A DNA stretch of 64,000 nt from an uncultured Rhodospirillaceae bacterium (GTDB lineage: Bacteria; Pseudomonadota; Alphaproteobacteria; Rhodospirillales; Casp-alpha2): positions 23,692-87,691 of the forward strand of contig CAJWCU010000016.1 in assembly GCA_913030825.1 (NCBI GenBank), read 5' to 3'. A program made the translations under genes and the position numbers. Of this stretch, positions 62,524 to 64,000 are shown in pieces (position 1 is the first letter of the stretch; each line of letters opens with the position of its first letter). The notes beneath the pieces are model-generated. The model searched no databases. It saw nothing but the letters and a program-made list of their open reading frames with translations, and was not told the DNA's origin.

Positions 62524-64000
62524 GTGGCAAAGGCACAAGCGAAAGAACGTGACAGCGGCGAAAACCAGGAAGAAGGCGGCGACAGCCCCCTTCTCGATAC
62601 CCTGGGTGCGGCGGTCAAGAAGATGGTCGCCAAGGGTAAGGAGCGCGGGTACGTCACGTATGACGAACTGAACGGCGCCCTGCCGCCGGAAAAGGTATCT
62701 TCGGAACAGATCGAAGACACCATGGCGATGTTGTCCGAAATGGGCATCAACGTCGTCGAGAACGAAGAGACCGAGGACAGCGCGTCCAGCGATTCCGATG
62801 ATGAGGACGAAGGCGAAAAGAGCCCGACCAGCACCGCCGGCAACGTCGACGAGAACGATCTGGGCCGCACGGACGACCCCGTCCGCATGTACCTTCGGGA
62901 AATGGGTTCGGTCGAGCTGCTGTCCCGCGAAGGCGAAATCGCCATCGCCAAACGCATCGAGGCCGGCCGTGAAATGATGATCGGCGGCCTGATGGAAAGC
63001 CCGCTGACGATCAAAGCCATCACCTTGTGGCACGATGCGCTGATCGCCGAAGACATGCTGTTGCGCGACATCATCGACCTGGAGGCCACCCACGGCGGCG
63101 GCCCGGGCCAGGCGAACAACAACAACAACAACGCCAACACCGACGGCGAAGACGGCGACAGCGAAGGCGGGGCCGACAACGACGACGCCCAGCCGGAAGC
63201 CAAGGAAGCCGCTTCGGAAGAGGACAAGAAGGACGACGACAAGTCCGCCAAGCCCGACGACGACAGCGACGGCGAGAACGGCGAAAAATCCGAAAGCAGC
63301 AGCGACGACGATGACGACGATGACGACGACGGCGAAAACAACCTGTCGCTGGCGGCGCTCGAAGCCAAGTTGAAGCCGGAGGTCATCGAGACCTTCGAGA
63401 ATATCGCCAAAACCTACAAGAAGCTCCACCGCGTGCAGATGCAGCGCCTGGAATTGCTGACCTCGGGCGAAGAGCCCAAGCCGAGCCAGGAAAAGCGCTT
63501 CCAGAAGCTGCGCAAGGAACTGATCGAGTTGATGGAGGACGTGCACCTCAACAACAATCGGATCGAACAGCTCCTGGATCAGCTTTACGGCCTCAACCGG
63601 CGCCTGGTCGGCCTGGAAGGCAAGATCCTGCGCATGGCGACCACGGCGCGGGTCAACCGCGAGGAGTTCCTGAAGGAATACCAAGGCAACGAGCTCGATC
63701 CGGGCTGGATCAAGCGGGTCGGCAAGCTGAAGGGCAAAGGCTGGGACCGCTTCACCACCCGCTTCGCGGACGACGTTACGGACCTGCGCGAACAGGTCGG
63801 CGAGGTTTCGCAGACTTCGGGCCTGCCGATCATCGAATTCCGCCGCATCGTTTCGACCGTGCAGAAGGGCGAACGCGAGGCCGCCAAGGCCAAGAAGGAA
63901 ATGATCGAGGCCAACCTGCGGCTCGTCATCTCCATCGCCAAGAAATACACCAACCGCGGCCTGCAGTTCCTGGACCTGATCCAGGAAGGCAACATCGGCC
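62524..64000 (+). CDS. rpoD: Primary RNA polymerase sigma factor (5' part, runs off the window)
   Basis: 492 codons are visible from a GTG at 62524, with no stop before the window ends; no better start is seen. It encodes the housekeeping sigma-70: region 1.1 (about 18-85), region 1.2 with [20 protein letters not shown], a long non-conserved region, and the start of region 2 ([20 protein letters not shown], then [12 protein letters not shown]). Residues about 190-273 form an unusual low-complexity, Asp/Glu/Ser/Asn-rich insert with a run of six Asn and another of nine Asp. Regions 2.3-4.2 lie beyond the window. It belongs to the dnaG-rpoD unit. Confidence 0.97.
   Translation, partial: MAKAQAKERDSGENQEEGGDSPLLDTLGAAVKKMVAKGKERGYVTYDELNGALPPEKVSSEQIEDTMAMLSEMGINVVENEETEDSASSDSDDEDEGEKSPTSTAGNVDENDLGRTDDPVRMYLREMGSVELLSREGEIAIAKRIEAGREMMIGGLMESPLTIKAITLWHDALIAEDMLLRDIIDLEATHGGGPGQANNNNNNANTDGEDGDSEGGADNDDAQPEAKEAASEEDKKDDDKSAKPDDDSDGENGEKSESSSDDDDDDDDDGENNLSLAALEAKLKPEVIETFENIAKTYKKLHRVQMQRLELLTSGEEPKPSQEKRFQKLRKELIELMEDVHLNNNRIEQLLDQLYGLNRRLVGLEGKILRMATTARVNREEFLKEYQGNELDPGWIKRVGKLKGKGWDRFTTRFADDVTDLREQVGEVSQTSGLPIIEFRRIVSTVQKGEREAAKAKKEMIEANLRLVISIAKKYTNRGLQFLDLIQEGNIG

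Overview
The window is a contiguous piece of a GC-rich (roughly 60-65 percent) alphaproteobacterial chromosome, most likely from the Rhodospirillales; the genus cannot be named from the sequence. The main evidence is the divergent housekeeping block at the right end (carA-carB-greA on the minus strand against yqeY-dnaG-rpoD on the plus strand). A TPR protein followed by ispE, long PAS/MCP signalling genes, glutathione-linked formaldehyde oxidation and several GST, SDR and dioxygenase genes also fit. There is no rRNA, CRISPR array, transposase or integrase; two tRNAs are present (Gln-TTG at 2762-2838, Gly-CCC at 44530-44603).

Layout. 1-2.9 kb: TPR protein, ispE, tRNA-Gln. 2.9-19 kb: a signalling region almost entirely on the minus strand, with a LuxR-type response regulator and a SpoIIAA-like gene, two chemoreceptors with near-identical signalling domains (one preceded by a gene for a separate periplasmic sensor protein), then a receiver / coiled-coil / degenerate GGDEF-EAL / 2467-residue hybrid kinase series. 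19-32.7 kb: mixed metabolism, with a redoxin, serA, SDRs, a Cu/Zn-SOD homologue that has lost its metal ligands, a thiol-dioxygenase-like cupin, an ArsR/permease pair, a TauD-type dioxygenase, ankyrin, GST and CBS proteins, an EAL phosphodiesterase and msrB. 32.8-36.3 kb: an acyl-CoA-dehydrogenase-fold protein with the residue pattern of 3-sulfinopropionyl-CoA desulfinase, a family III CoA-transferase and a PhyH dioxygenase. 36.6-40.1 kb: a 1160-residue RTX protein. 40.3-44.2 kb: a previously unlisted 35-residue membrane peptide gene and a formaldehyde-oxidation cluster (adhC, TPR, MaoC, S-formylglutathione hydrolase). 44.7-49.2 kb: a 1525-residue exported protein ending in six tectonin-type repeats. 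49.5-54.4 kb: an inositol-phosphodiester cluster (radical SAM, metallophosphoesterase-like, CDP-alcohol phosphotransferase and a fused inositol-phosphate synthase / CTP:inositol-phosphate cytidylyltransferase). 54.5-64 kb: greA, carB, carA, yqeY, dnaG and the 5' part of rpoD.

The most interesting candidate system is the inositol cluster. The synthase that makes inositol-3-phosphate and the cytidylyltransferase that would activate it are one polypeptide. The gene ends in the same CTAG as the converging CDP-alcohol phosphotransferase gene, so glucose-6-phosphate to CDP-inositol to an inositol phosphodiester (a soluble solute or a lipid head group) can be encoded within 5 kb, with a radical SAM enzyme and a divergent phosphoesterase of unknown role attached. 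Second-tier candidates are the sulfinopropionate-type desulfinase/CoA-transferase pair, the ligand-less SOD, the giant tectonin protein, the 35-residue peptide, and a three-copy terminator element carrying a pyrimidine-rich, Shine-Dalgarno-complementary block.

Start sites were revised where a better ribosome binding site lies inside the longest reading frame; this is stated for each gene. All functional statements rest on reading motifs by eye and on recalled family features; no database search was run.
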